Part shown: piece after piece, positions 45,103 through 53,940 of the stretch
Position numbering within the stretch: position 1 is the first letter of the stretch
How the letters are laid out: every line of letters starts with the position of its first letter
Assembly: GCF_003014485.1 (NCBI RefSeq)
Contig: NZ_PYGA01000006.1
Coordinates: 124,001-188,000, forward strand
Direction of reading: 5' to 3'
Length of the DNA: 64,000 nt
DNA from: Murinocardiopsis flavida
GTDB lineage: Bacteria > Actinomycetota > Actinomycetes > Streptosporangiales > Streptosporangiaceae
Notes under the pieces: model-generated
Databases searched by the model: none
What the model was told of the DNA's origin: nothing
The model's input: the letters and a program-made list of their open reading frames with translations, nothing else
Translations under genes and position numbers: made by a program

Positions 45103-45981
45103 TCAGCGGACCGGCTGGGACTGCTCCGCGGCGTGCCCGCCGCCTTCGGCCTGCGCGCCCGACTGCGGCTCCAGCGCGCCGAAGCTCACCAGGCCGAGGA
45201 TCAGGATGCCCAGCGCCACCCGGTAGTACACGAACGGCATGAAGCTGTTGGTGGAGATGAAGCGCATGAACCAGGCGATGACGGCGTAGCCGACGGCGAA
45301 CGCGACCACCGTGCCGATGATGGTCGCGCCGACGCCCGCGTACTGCTCGCCGCCGATGTCCTTGAGCTTGTAGAGCCCCGATGCGAAGACGGCGGGCATC
45401 GCGAGCAGGAACGCGTAGCGCGCCGCGGCCTCGCGCTTGAAGCCGAGGAGCATGCCGCCGGTGACCGTGGCGCCGGAGCGGGACACACCGGGCACGAGCG
45501 CGAGCATCTGGAACAGGCCGTAGATCAGGCCGCGCTGCATGTTGAGGTCCGTCAGTTCGCGGTGCTTGCGGGTGACGCGGTCGACGACGCCGAGGATGAC
45601 GCCGAACACGATCAGGGTCAGCGCGATCAGCCGCAGGTCGCGGAACGGCTCGGCGATCTGCTCCTCGAAGAGGAGCCCGGCGATGGCGATGGGCAGGCTG
45701 CCCAGGATGACGTACCAGCCCATGCGGGCGTTGATGTCGCGCCGCAGCTCACTGTTGACCAGCGAGCGGGCCCAGGTCGACAGGATGTTCCACACGTCCT
45801 GGCGGAAGTAGATCAGCACCGCCAGCTCGGTGCCGATCTGGCTCACAGCGGTGAACGCCGCACCGGGGTCGGGCCAGCCGGAGAACGCGGCGACGATCCG
45901 CAGGTGTCCGCTTGAGGAGATCGGCAGGAACTCGGTCAGCCCCTGGACGAGTCCGAGGATGACGGCTTCGAAGATGGACAC
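45103..45981 (-). CDS. uppP: Undecaprenyl-diphosphatase UppP (BacA)
   Basis: The 292-residue integral membrane protein dephosphorylates undecaprenyl diphosphate to recycle the cell-wall lipid carrier and can confer bacitracin resistance. The signature motifs are GLTEFLPISSSGHL near the N-terminus and LVPGVSRSGATVTGGMLLGF in the centre; about eight membrane helices are seen. GTG at 45981 puts the first helix directly at the start. It is the first gene of the cluster with the histidine phosphatase, DUF3090 and SCO1664 genes. Confidence 0.96.
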   Translation of the reverse strand: MSIFEAVILGLVQGLTEFLPISSSGHLRIVAAFSGWPDPGAAFTAVSQIGTELAVLIYFRQDVWNILSTWARSLVNSELRRDINARMGWYVILGSLPIAIAGLLFEEQIAEPFRDLRLIALTLIVFGVILGVVDRVTRKHRELTDLNMQRGLIYGLFQMLALVPGVSRSGATVTGGMLLGFKREAAARYAFLLAMPAVFASGLYKLKDIGGEQYAGVGATIIGTVVAFAVGYAVIAWFMRFISTNSFMPFVYYRVALGILILGLVSFGALEPQSGAQAEGGGHAAEQSQPVR

Positions 45982-46335
45982 GGCGGGATCGGCTCCTGGC
46001 TGGTCGGGGGCTGGTACGTCGGTCACGGGTCCGCGGAGCCGGGCGCGTGGCGAGGAGGGGGCCGCCGCGGCGGGGTGGCCGCCCGAGGGCGGAACGGCGG
46101 GCCCGGACGCGGGCCGGCCACCCCGACGGATCCAGGGGTGGGGCTGGCAGGGCACGCCCGAGAGAGCGGACCCCGGAAGCCTACTCTGATCCGAGGAGTC
46201 CCGGCAGCCGGAGCTCCCTGCCTGCCGGGGATGCGCGACCCGCCGCCCGGACGGGACCGGTGTCACACCCCGGTGAGCGGCGTTTCGGCGGGGATCTCTG
46301 CCCTTCCGAGACCGTGACCAGGTACTGTCCGCGCC
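45982..46335. other. Divergent uppP / aldo-keto reductase intergenic region
   Basis: This 354-bp stretch is GC-rich, holds the 5' side of uppP and the leaderless promoter at 46323, and shows no supported gene. Confidence 0.4.
46323..46328 (+). promoter_or_regulatory. -10 element of a leaderless transcript (aldo/keto reductase)
   Basis: TACTGT ends 7 nt before the ATG at 46336. No Shine-Dalgarno is present, which supports leaderless initiation. Confidence 0.55.
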
Positions 46336-47298
46336 ATGGAACAGCGAAGGCTCGGCGGATCAGGACTGTGGGTGTCGCGGACCGCCCTGGGCACGATGAC
46401 CTGGGGAAAGGACACACAGGAGGAGGAGGCCGCCGATCTGCTCGCCGCTTTCGTGGACGCCGGGGGGAGTCTGATCGACACCGCCGACATCTACACGGGA
46501 GGGCACAGCGAGCGCATGGTCGGCCGACTGCTGCGATCGGCCGTCCGGCGCGATGATGTGATCATCGCCACCAAGGTCGGGCACACGCCCGAGGGGTACC
46601 GGCCGCACGACACGTCGCGCCGCCACCTGCTGGCGACGCTCGACGCCTCGCTCCGGCGGCTCCAGACCGACCACATCGACCTGTGGCAGCTCCACGTCCA
46701 CGACGCGCAGACGCCCATCGAGGAGACCCTCGCCGCCATCGACCACGCGGTCGCAACGGGCCGGGTCCGCTACGTGGGCCTCGGCGAGCTGACGTCGTGG
46801 CAGGTCGCGACCTACGCCACCTGGCAGCGGGCCGGGCAGTCCGTGGGCCGCGCCCCGGTCGTCTCCGTGGGGTCGGAGTACTCGCTGCTCAACCGCAAGG
46901 CGGAGACCGAACTGGTGCCCGCGCTCGCCGACTGCCGCGCGGGCCTCATCGCGTGGTCCCCGCTGGGCCGGGGGGTGCTCACCGCCAAGTACCGCACCGG
47001 GGTCCCCGGCGACTCCCGCGCCGCGCTCCAGCACATGGCGCCCTTTGTCGAGCCCTACTTCGACGAGCGCAGCAGGAGCGTGGTCGAGTCCGTGTGCACC
47101 GCCGCCGACGGGCTCGGCGTGTCGCCGCTCGCCGTCGCCCTGAGCTGGGTGCGCGACCAGCCGGGCGTATGCGCGACGACGGTCGGGCCGCGCACAGCCG
47201 CCCAGCTCGGCGAGATCCTCTCCGCGGAGGACGTCGTGCTGCCCCGCGAGATCCGCGAGGCCCTCAACGACACCTCGTCGGCCACCGCCGCGCCCTGA
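46336..47298 (+). CDS. Aldo/keto reductase
   Basis: The 320-residue product is a second, sequence-distinct aldo/keto reductase. Catalytic regions are SLIDTADIYTGGHSE (Asp, Tyr), VIIATKVGHTP (Lys) and DLWQLHVHDAQTP (His); the barrel's cofactor site lies in AWSPLGRGVLTAKYR and TVGPRTAAQL. It resembles the actinobacterial AKR11/YdbC-like reductases acting on small aldehydes or sugars, but the substrate is not predictable. Expression appears leaderless. The next gene follows by 210 bp on the same strand. Confidence 0.92.
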   Translation: MEQRRLGGSGLWVSRTALGTMTWGKDTQEEEAADLLAAFVDAGGSLIDTADIYTGGHSERMVGRLLRSAVRRDDVIIATKVGHTPEGYRPHDTSRRHLLATLDASLRRLQTDHIDLWQLHVHDAQTPIEETLAAIDHAVATGRVRYVGLGELTSWQVATYATWQRAGQSVGRAPVVSVGSEYSLLNRKAETELVPALADCRAGLIAWSPLGRGVLTAKYRTGVPGDSRAALQHMAPFVEPYFDERSRSVVESVCTAADGLGVSPLAVALSWVRDQPGVCATTVGPRTAAQLGEILSAEDVVLPREIREALNDTSSATAAP

Positions 47299-47508
47299 AC
47301 CCCCGCCGGGGCGGCCCCCGCCGCTCCCCCGGCCCGCGCGCCAACCGGCCCGCGCGCCAACCGGCGGCGGCACGACGGCGGCGCTCCCGATGTCCCCGCC
47401 GGTTCCGCCGCCGGCGCGGCCCGCGTCCACAGCCCTCCGGGAGTGCGTGCCCGCACCCGCCGGGGATCGCTAAGCTCGCAGTCCGTACGCCGAGGAGAGG
47501 AAGATCCC

Positions 47509-49287
47509 GTGCCCGAGTCGCCACCCCCCGCCGCACCCGTGACCGAAACGGTGCCGGCGGACGGCGGACCGGACGCCCGGCTGCGGTCCGTGCTGGGCGC
47601 CCTGGGCGCACCCGAGGCCCTCGCCGCGCCCCTCGCGGGCGCGCTCGGGCCGGGCGCGGCCGAGGAGCTGCGCGACGACCCCTGGCGGCTGCTCGCGCTG
47701 CCGCAGGTCACCCGCGAGCAGGCCGACTACTGCGCGCGCCGGGCGCTGGGCGCCGACGCCTCCCCCGACGACCCCCGCCGGGGCCGGGCGCTCGCCGCGC
47801 GCCTGCTGCGCCACGCGTCCCGCGAGGGCCACACCGCCATGGAGGCGAAGCGGCTGGAGGAGGCGCTGCGCTCCATGGGCGTGCGCTCGCCGTCCCCCGC
47901 GCTCGACGCCGCGGTCGACGGCGGCGACGCCGTGGTGTTCGAGGTCCTGCCCGAGGGCGACGACGACATCGTCGGCGAAGGCGGCGAGGCCGCCGAGATG
48001 CCCGACCCCGACCTCTTCTACGCCCCGCCGCGCCTGGGCCGCGCCGAGGAGCAGCTGGGCGAGGCCCTGGCCCGGCTCACCGCGGGCGGCGAACCCGTCA
48101 TGGACTCCGCGACCGCCGCCGAGTCGGTGCAGGCCACCGACGAACGCTTGGGGCTCGGTATCGCACCGGAGACCACGGCGGCCCTGGTCTCGGTTGCGCT
48201 GCGCACCGTGTGCGTGCTGCCGCACACCGAGGCCGGCCGCGAGGCGGTCGGGCACGTGCTCGAATGCGTGGCGGCCATGGCCGCCGAGAGCGAGGTCGGG
48301 GTGGCCGTCACCGTCCCCACGGCGCAGGGCGCCGCCGCGCTGAACGCCGCCGTCCCCGCCGCCGCGGCGCGGCCGCTGGGGCAGCTGCTGCGCGACCACA
48401 GCCCCGCCGAGCCCGTCCCCGCCGGGTTCGTGGTGGTGGCCGAGGCCATGGCGCTGGGCGCCGAACTCGCCGCCGAGCTGGCGCGCGCCTGCGCCGACGG
48501 CACGCACATCGTCCTGCTGGCCGATCCCGCGAACGCCCCGTCGGCGGCGCCCGGCCAGGTCGTCGCCGACATCGTCGCCTCGCGCACGGCAACCGTCGCC
48601 CCGCTGCCCGACTCCCCCGCGCCCGGCCCGCTCGCCCAGGCGGCGGCGCTGGTCTCCGGCGGCGAACTCGCCGAGGTCGAGGCGCCCGGCAAGGAGGTCG
48701 TCACGGTCCCCGCCGCGTCGGCGGACGAGGCCGCGCACCGGGCCGTGCAGCTCCTGACCGACTCCATCCCGCGCGCCATCGGCACGGCGGCCGACGCCAC
48801 CCAGATCATCACCTCGGCGCGCGGCGGCGAGGCCGGTGCCGACGCCCTGAACACCGCGTGCAAGGAGCGCCTGAACCCCGGCCCCGGTGCGCTGGGCGGG
48901 TTCGACCCCGGCGACCGTGTGCTGCTCACCGGCCGCGGTCCCGGCTACGTCCCCGGCGACACCGGGCGCCTCACCGGCGCGGCCGACGGCGGGGTCGAGG
49001 TCGAACTCGCCGGAGGCGCGGTGGTGACCGTCGCCGACCCGGCGCACCTGCGCGCGGGCTGGGCCATGACCATCGCCGCCGCCCACGGCAGCCGCTGGGA
49101 GGCGGTGATCGCCGTGTTCGGCCCTGAGGCGCGGTCGTCGCGGCCGCAGGTGCACACGGCCATCACCCGCGCCGAGCGGCACCTGTCGGTGGTGCAGGCG
49201 GCCGGCCCCGCACTGCACGAGGCCGTCCGCGACGTCCCCGCCATCCACCGCCAGACCCGCCTGGTATCGGTCCTCCGCGAGGCATGA
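47509..49287 (+). CDS. RecD2-like protein with degenerate ATPase motifs
   Basis: The 592-residue product is collinear with RecD2-type helicases: an N-terminal helix-hairpin-helix region (about 20-90, LRDDPWRLLALPQVTREQAD), a helicase core (about 215-480) and a C-terminal UvrD_C_2-like domain (about 490-580, AAHGSRWEAVIAVFG then HTAITRAERHLSVVQA). The motifs of the core are decayed: the Walker A position reads VLPHTEAGREAVGH with no GKT, motif II reads FVVVAEAMALG instead of VDEASM, while motif III is still recognisable as LLADPANAPSAAPGQV. ATP hydrolysis is therefore unlikely. A GTG start is preceded by GAGGAGAGGA and TAAGCT at 47471-47476. It may be a DNA- or protein-binding relic with a structural role. 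Confidence 0.82.
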   Translation: MPESPPPAAPVTETVPADGGPDARLRSVLGALGAPEALAAPLAGALGPGAAEELRDDPWRLLALPQVTREQADYCARRALGADASPDDPRRGRALAARLLRHASREGHTAMEAKRLEEALRSMGVRSPSPALDAAVDGGDAVVFEVLPEGDDDIVGEGGEAAEMPDPDLFYAPPRLGRAEEQLGEALARLTAGGEPVMDSATAAESVQATDERLGLGIAPETTAALVSVALRTVCVLPHTEAGREAVGHVLECVAAMAAESEVGVAVTVPTAQGAAALNAAVPAAAARPLGQLLRDHSPAEPVPAGFVVVAEAMALGAELAAELARACADGTHIVLLADPANAPSAAPGQVVADIVASRTATVAPLPDSPAPGPLAQAAALVSGGELAEVEAPGKEVVTVPAASADEAAHRAVQLLTDSIPRAIGTAADATQIITSARGGEAGADALNTACKERLNPGPGALGGFDPGDRVLLTGRGPGYVPGDTGRLTGAADGGVEVELAGGAVVTVADPAHLRAGWAMTIAAAHGSRWEAVIAVFGPEARSSRPQVHTAITRAERHLSVVQAAGPALHEAVRDVPAIHRQTRLVSVLREA

Positions 49288-49327
49288 GCGGGCCGGCGGG
49301 CGCGGACGGACCGCGCACACGACTCCT

Positions 49328-49732
49328 TCACCCGGGAGCAAGCACCGGGAACCCCAGATCCGCCGCCGCCTTCGTCAACTCGTTGTCGTAGGTGACGAAC
49401 TCGGTCAACTCCGAACGGAACGGATCGGCCGTCGCGAGATGGATGGCGTCCAACGAGCCGAGCCGCGGCACCTGGTAGGCGATCGCGCGTGCGAGAACCG
49501 TGCTGGACAGGTCGATGAGGTAGAGGCCCTTCAGCGCCTGGTCGGCAAAATAGGGCACCCGCTGGTGGTCGGTCCCGATACGGATAAGGGTCCGGGTGAT
49601 CTCCAGCCGCGCGAGTGCACTCGTGACCAGTTCGGTACCGGCGGGGAGAGACGACCGCCATTGGCGCAGCGCATCAGTCTCACGTTCGGCCTTGATGAAC
49701 TTGAGAAGGGCGCACGAATCGAAGTAGATCAC
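49328..49732 (-). CDS. vapC: PIN-domain toxin (VapC-type)
   Basis: The 134-residue product is a PIN ribonuclease. Acidic residues of the active site are visible in MIYFDSCALLKF (Asp5), ALARLEITRT (Glu), LGSLDAIHLATA (Asp) and VTYDNELTKAA (Asp). VapC toxins cleave tRNA or rRNA and are neutralised by the cognate antitoxin. Its ATG overlaps the stop of the antitoxin gene by 4 nt, so translation is coupled. GC is somewhat lower than in neighbours, consistent with acquisition. Confidence 0.93.
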   Translation of the reverse strand: MIYFDSCALLKFIKAERETDALRQWRSSLPAGTELVTSALARLEITRTLIRIGTDHQRVPYFADQALKGLYLIDLSSTVLARAIAYQVPRLGSLDAIHLATADPFRSELTEFVTYDNELTKAAADLGFPVLAPG

Positions 49733-50010
49733 CGGTCGCGCTCCCTGGCGCGCTCAGAGATGAGGAGATCGGCCAGGCTGTCGGTCTCCGGGGCCAGTTC
49801 GGGGATCAGATCGGGCATCCCCTGTTCGACAGGTGCAGTCGCCTCACCGTCGAGGATCATCTGCTGCATGGGTCCCGGGTGGTCCGGCTCGGGAACCATC
49901 CGCAGCACCGGACTTCCCCGATCGGTGACGAGAAGAGAATGTCCGGCCCGTACCCGGGCGACCGCACGGGACGGGTTCTGGTTGAGCTCTCTCAAGCCGA
50001 TGGTGTCCAT
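49729..50010 (-). CDS. vapB: Antitoxin, Phd/YefM-type (VapB)
   Basis: The 93-residue product has the Phd/YefM N-terminal DNA-binding region IGLRELNQNPSRAVARVRAG followed by the beta-strand segment LLVTDRGSPVLRMVP. The C-terminal Pro/Glu-rich tail should wrap the PIN toxin. It is upstream of the toxin, as usual, and an AT-rich palindrome at 50018-50042 immediately precedes its ATG, the expected site of autorepression. Confidence 0.9.
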   Translation of the reverse strand: MDTIGLRELNQNPSRAVARVRAGHSLLVTDRGSPVLRMVPEPDHPGPMQQMILDGEATAPVEQGMPDLIPELAPETDSLADLLISERARERDR

Positions 50011-50017
50011 GCACCAA

Positions 50018-50042
50018 ATGTACCTACAAAATATAGGTACAT
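50018..50042. promoter_or_regulatory. Toxin-antitoxin operator palindrome and promoter
   Basis: ATGTACCTA (50018-50026) and TAGGTACAT (50034-50042) are perfect inverted 9-bp arms around a 7-nt AT-rich spacer. A TATATT -10 like element on the minus strand lies inside it (50035-50030), so binding of the antitoxin would occlude the promoter. Confidence 0.85.
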
Positions 50043-50074
50043 CAATGTTCTGCGGCAGTCCCGGCGCCGCGGTG

Positions 50075-50836
50075 TCAGACCCGGTCGAGGAAGCCGCCGT
50101 CGACCACCAGGTTGGCGCCCGAGATGAAGGACGCCGCCGGGCTCGCGAGGAACACCGCCGCGCGGGCCACCTCCTCGGGGCCGCCGAGCCGCCCCATCGG
50201 GATCTGGTCGCGCACCGCGGCGTAGAACTCCGGCTCCTGCTCCCTGCGCTTCGCCCAGCCGCCGCCCGCGAACTCGATCGGGCCCGGCGAGACGGTGTTG
50301 ACGCGGATCCCCTTCGGGGGGAGTGTGCGCGCGAGCGCGGCGGCGTAGTGGTTCAGCGCCGCCTTGACCGCCCCGTACGCCTTCGCCCCCGAGGGCGGAC
50401 CGGTGTGCAGGGCGGAGGTGGTGGAGACCAGCACCACGGCGCCGCCCCGCTCAGAGGCGGCCAGGTGCTCCTCCGCGCGGTCGGTCATCCGGACGAACGG
50501 GATCAGGTCGACGGCGACGTTGCGCTCCCACTGGTCGGGCGGTGTCGAACTGCCCGCCGACACGTTGGAGACCAGGACGTCGATGCCGCCGAGCTCCGCC
50601 GCTGCGCGGTCGATGAATCGGTCCAGGTCGTCGTCCGCCGCGACGTCGACCCGCTCCGCGACGACCTTCGCCCCGCCGGACCGCAGCTCCTCGGCCGTGC
50701 GGTCGAGCGCCTCGCCGCCGCGCGCGCAGAGGGCGAGGTCGGCGCCTTCCGCCGCGAAGGTCTGCGCGATGGCGCGGCCGATGCCGCGGCTCGCCCCCGT
50801 GACGACGACCCGCGCTCCGGTGAGCCCCAGATCCAT
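50075..50836 (-). CDS. Short-chain dehydrogenase/reductase
   Basis: The 253-residue product is a classical SDR with the cofactor motif VVTGASRGIGRAI (about 10-20), the NNAG-equivalent VLVSNVSAGSS, and the catalytic Tyr-x3-Lys YGAVKAAL with the Ser in VLVSTTSALH. The C-terminus SGANLVVDGGFLDRV is typical. A GGGGGAT precedes the ATG. It lies upstream of the VapBC pair and downstream of fabI on the same strand, but the gap to fabI is 149 bp. Substrate unknown. Confidence 0.92.
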   Translation of the reverse strand: MDLGLTGARVVVTGASRGIGRAIAQTFAAEGADLALCARGGEALDRTAEELRSGGAKVVAERVDVAADDDLDRFIDRAAAELGGIDVLVSNVSAGSSTPPDQWERNVAVDLIPFVRMTDRAEEHLAASERGGAVVLVSTTSALHTGPPSGAKAYGAVKAALNHYAAALARTLPPKGIRVNTVSPGPIEFAGGGWAKRREQEPEFYAAVRDQIPMGRLGGPEEVARAAVFLASPAASFISGANLVVDGGFLDRV

Positions 50837-50985
50837 GTGCGTATCCCCCGTGTTCCTGATGCGGCTTCCTGGTGCGGCCGGCGCCGTGCGCGGCGGCGGA
50901 TGCGGGCGAGGCTTCCCGCCGGGGCGGGCGCCCGCGACCCGCACACCCCGGGGCCGGTGACCGCCTCGCGCGGTGCCGAGTGGGT

Positions 50986-51750
50986 TCAGGCGCCGGTCGA
51001 GTGGAAGCCGCCGTCGACGTGCACGATCTCGCCGGTGGTGGCGGGGAACCAGTCCGACAGCAGCGCGACGACCGCCTTCGCCGCCGGCTCCGGGTTGCCG
51101 GTGTCCCAGCCCAGCGGGGCGCGCTCGGGCCAGGCCGAGGCGAGTTCCTCGAAGCCGGGGATGCTGCGCGCGGCCATGGTCTTCAGCGGCCCCGCCGACA
51201 CCAGGTTCACCCGGATCTGCTGCTCGCCCAGGTACCGGGCGAGGTAGCGGGCGGTGGACGTGAGCGCGGACTTCGCCACGCCCATCCAGTCGTAGATGGG
51301 GTAGGAGACGCTGTTGTCGAAGTCGAGCGCCACCACCGATCCGCCGTCCTTCATCAACGGCTGCACCGCCATGACGAGGGACTTCAGCGAGAACGTCGAC
51401 GTGTGCATCGCGGTGGCGACGTCGGCCCATTCGGTGTTGAGGAAGTTGCCGCCGAGCGCCTCCTGCGGGGTGAACCCGATGGAGTGCACGACCCCGTCGA
51501 TCCCGTCGACGTGCTCGCTGATGCGCTCGGCGAGGCTGTCGAGGTGGCCCTGGTCGGTGACGTCGAGTTCGAGCACCGGGGGCGCGTCGGGCAGCCGCTT
51601 GGCGATGCGCTCGACCAGGCTCAGCCGCCCGTAGCCGGTGAGGACGACGGTCGCGCCCTGCTCGTGGCAGAGCCGGGCCACGTGGTAGCCGATGGAGGAG
51701 TCGGTGAGCACCCCGGTCACGAGGATGCGCTTGCCTTCGAGAATTCCCAT
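50986..51750 (-). CDS. fabI: Enoyl-[acyl-carrier-protein] reductase (NADH)
   Basis: The 254-residue product catalyses the last reduction in fatty-acid elongation and is homologous to InhA, the target of isoniazid and triclosan. It starts MGILEGKRILVTGVLTDSSI, and the catalytic Tyr-x6-Lys is in YDWMGVAKSAL. The substrate-binding region with RVNLVSAGPLKTMAARSIPG is intact. ATG at 51750 gives the family N-terminus. It lies 52 bp downstream of fabG, the conserved fabG-inhA order of actinobacteria. Confidence 0.97.
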   Translation of the reverse strand: MGILEGKRILVTGVLTDSSIGYHVARLCHEQGATVVLTGYGRLSLVERIAKRLPDAPPVLELDVTDQGHLDSLAERISEHVDGIDGVVHSIGFTPQEALGGNFLNTEWADVATAMHTSTFSLKSLVMAVQPLMKDGGSVVALDFDNSVSYPIYDWMGVAKSALTSTARYLARYLGEQQIRVNLVSAGPLKTMAARSIPGFEELASAWPERAPLGWDTGNPEPAAKAVVALLSDWFPATTGEIVHVDGGFHSTGA

Positions 51751-51802
51751 GGAGATGTTCGTCCTGATTCCGTGTTCCGTACGCGGGAGGGGCTGGTGCG
51801 GG

Positions 51803-52854
<1,052 letters not shown>

Positions 52855-53940
52855 ATGCCGTCGGTCTTCGTCGCGACCCCCGTGGACTTCGCCTTGCACG
52901 GCGACTACGGCGCCGCGCTGACCGCGCCCACCACCCCGCGCTTCGAACGTCCGCCGTATTCGTTCCGCGGCCGGATCGGGTCGGCGGAGTTCCCCGCCGA
53001 GTCGGGCCGCTACCACCTGTACGTCTCCTACGCCTGCCCGTGGGCGCACCGCACCCTGATCGTGCGCGCGCTGAAGGGCCTGACCGAAGCGGTATCGGTG
53101 AGCGTCGTCGACCCGGTCCGCGACGGGCGCGGGTGGGCGTTCCGCGAGGGGGCCGGCCACGGACCCGACCGGGTCGGCGGGTTCGCCCTCCTCAGCGAGG
53201 TGTACGAGGCCACCGAGCCGGGCTACGACGGGCACGTCTCGGTCCCGGTGCTGTGGGACACCCGCACCCGGCGCATCGTCAGCAACAACTTCCCCGACAT
53301 CACCGTGGACCTCAACGCCGCGTTCGGCGCCGACGCCGAGGGTCCCGACCTGTACCCCGAGGCGCTGCGCCCCGAGATCGACGAGCTGAACGCGCTGGTG
53401 TACCGCACCGTCAACAACGGCGTCTACAAGTGCGGTTTCGCCCCGACCCAGGAGGCCTACGACGAAGCGGTGGCCGACCTCTTCGCGACCCTCGACCTCC
53501 TGGAGGACCGGCTCGCCGGGCGCCGCTACCTCACCGGCGACGCGATCACAGAGGCCGACGTGCGGCTGTGGGTGACCCTGGCCCGGTTCGACGCCGTCTA
53601 CGTCGGCCACTTCAAGGCGAACCTGCGGCGGATCGTCGACTACCCGAACCTGTGGGGCTACACCCGCGACCTGTACTCGGTCCCGGCGTTCGGCGACACG
53701 CTCGACCTCGACCACATCAGGCGGCACTACTACACGACCCACCCGGGGTTGAACCCGCGCCGGATCGTGCCGGTCGGACCGTTGCCGGACTTCGGCGCCC
53801 CGCACGAGCGGGGCGGGGGTGGCGACGCGCACGAGCAGCGGGGCGAGGGGACCGACGCGGGCGAGCAGCGGGGTGGGGACGCCGACGGGCACGCTCAGCG
53901 GGGCGGGGAGGCCGACGAGCACTCTCAGTCGGCGACGTAG
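52855..53940 (+). CDS. Glutathionyl-hydroquinone reductase family protein (mycothiol-type)
   Basis: The 361-residue product matches the Xi-class GST/YqjG family. The catalytic Cys is in YVSYACPWAHRTLIV; later conserved parts are VPVLWDTRTRRIVSNNFPDI and YKCGFAPTQEAYD. As the host makes mycothiol and no glutathione genes are seen here, the thiol cofactor is probably mycothiol (inference). The core ends about residue 318; the last about 43 residues are 10-residue Gly/Asp/Gln/His repeats. AGGAG precedes the ATG. The 3' end overlaps the convergent phosphotransferase gene by 16 bp. Confidence 0.9.
   Translation: MPSVFVATPVDFALHGDYGAALTAPTTPRFERPPYSFRGRIGSAEFPAESGRYHLYVSYACPWAHRTLIVRALKGLTEAVSVSVVDPVRDGRGWAFREGAGHGPDRVGGFALLSEVYEATEPGYDGHVSVPVLWDTRTRRIVSNNFPDITVDLNAAFGADAEGPDLYPEALRPEIDELNALVYRTVNNGVYKCGFAPTQEAYDEAVADLFATLDLLEDRLAGRRYLTGDAITEADVRLWVTLARFDAVYVGHFKANLRRIVDYPNLWGYTRDLYSVPAFGDTLDLDHIRRHYYTTHPGLNPRRIVPVGPLPDFGAPHERGGGGDAHEQRGEGTDAGEQRGGDADGHAQRGGEADEHSQSAT
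53797..53930. repeat. 30-bp tandem repeats in the 3' end of the hydroquinone reductase gene
   Basis: Four degenerate units, mostly of 30 bp, centre on GAGCAGCGGGGCG-like sequence (around 53802, 53831, 53861, 53891). Each encodes about ten residues of the H/E-Q-R-G-G-x-x-D-A type tail. The frame-preserving period suggests slippage-driven length variation. Confidence 0.8.
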
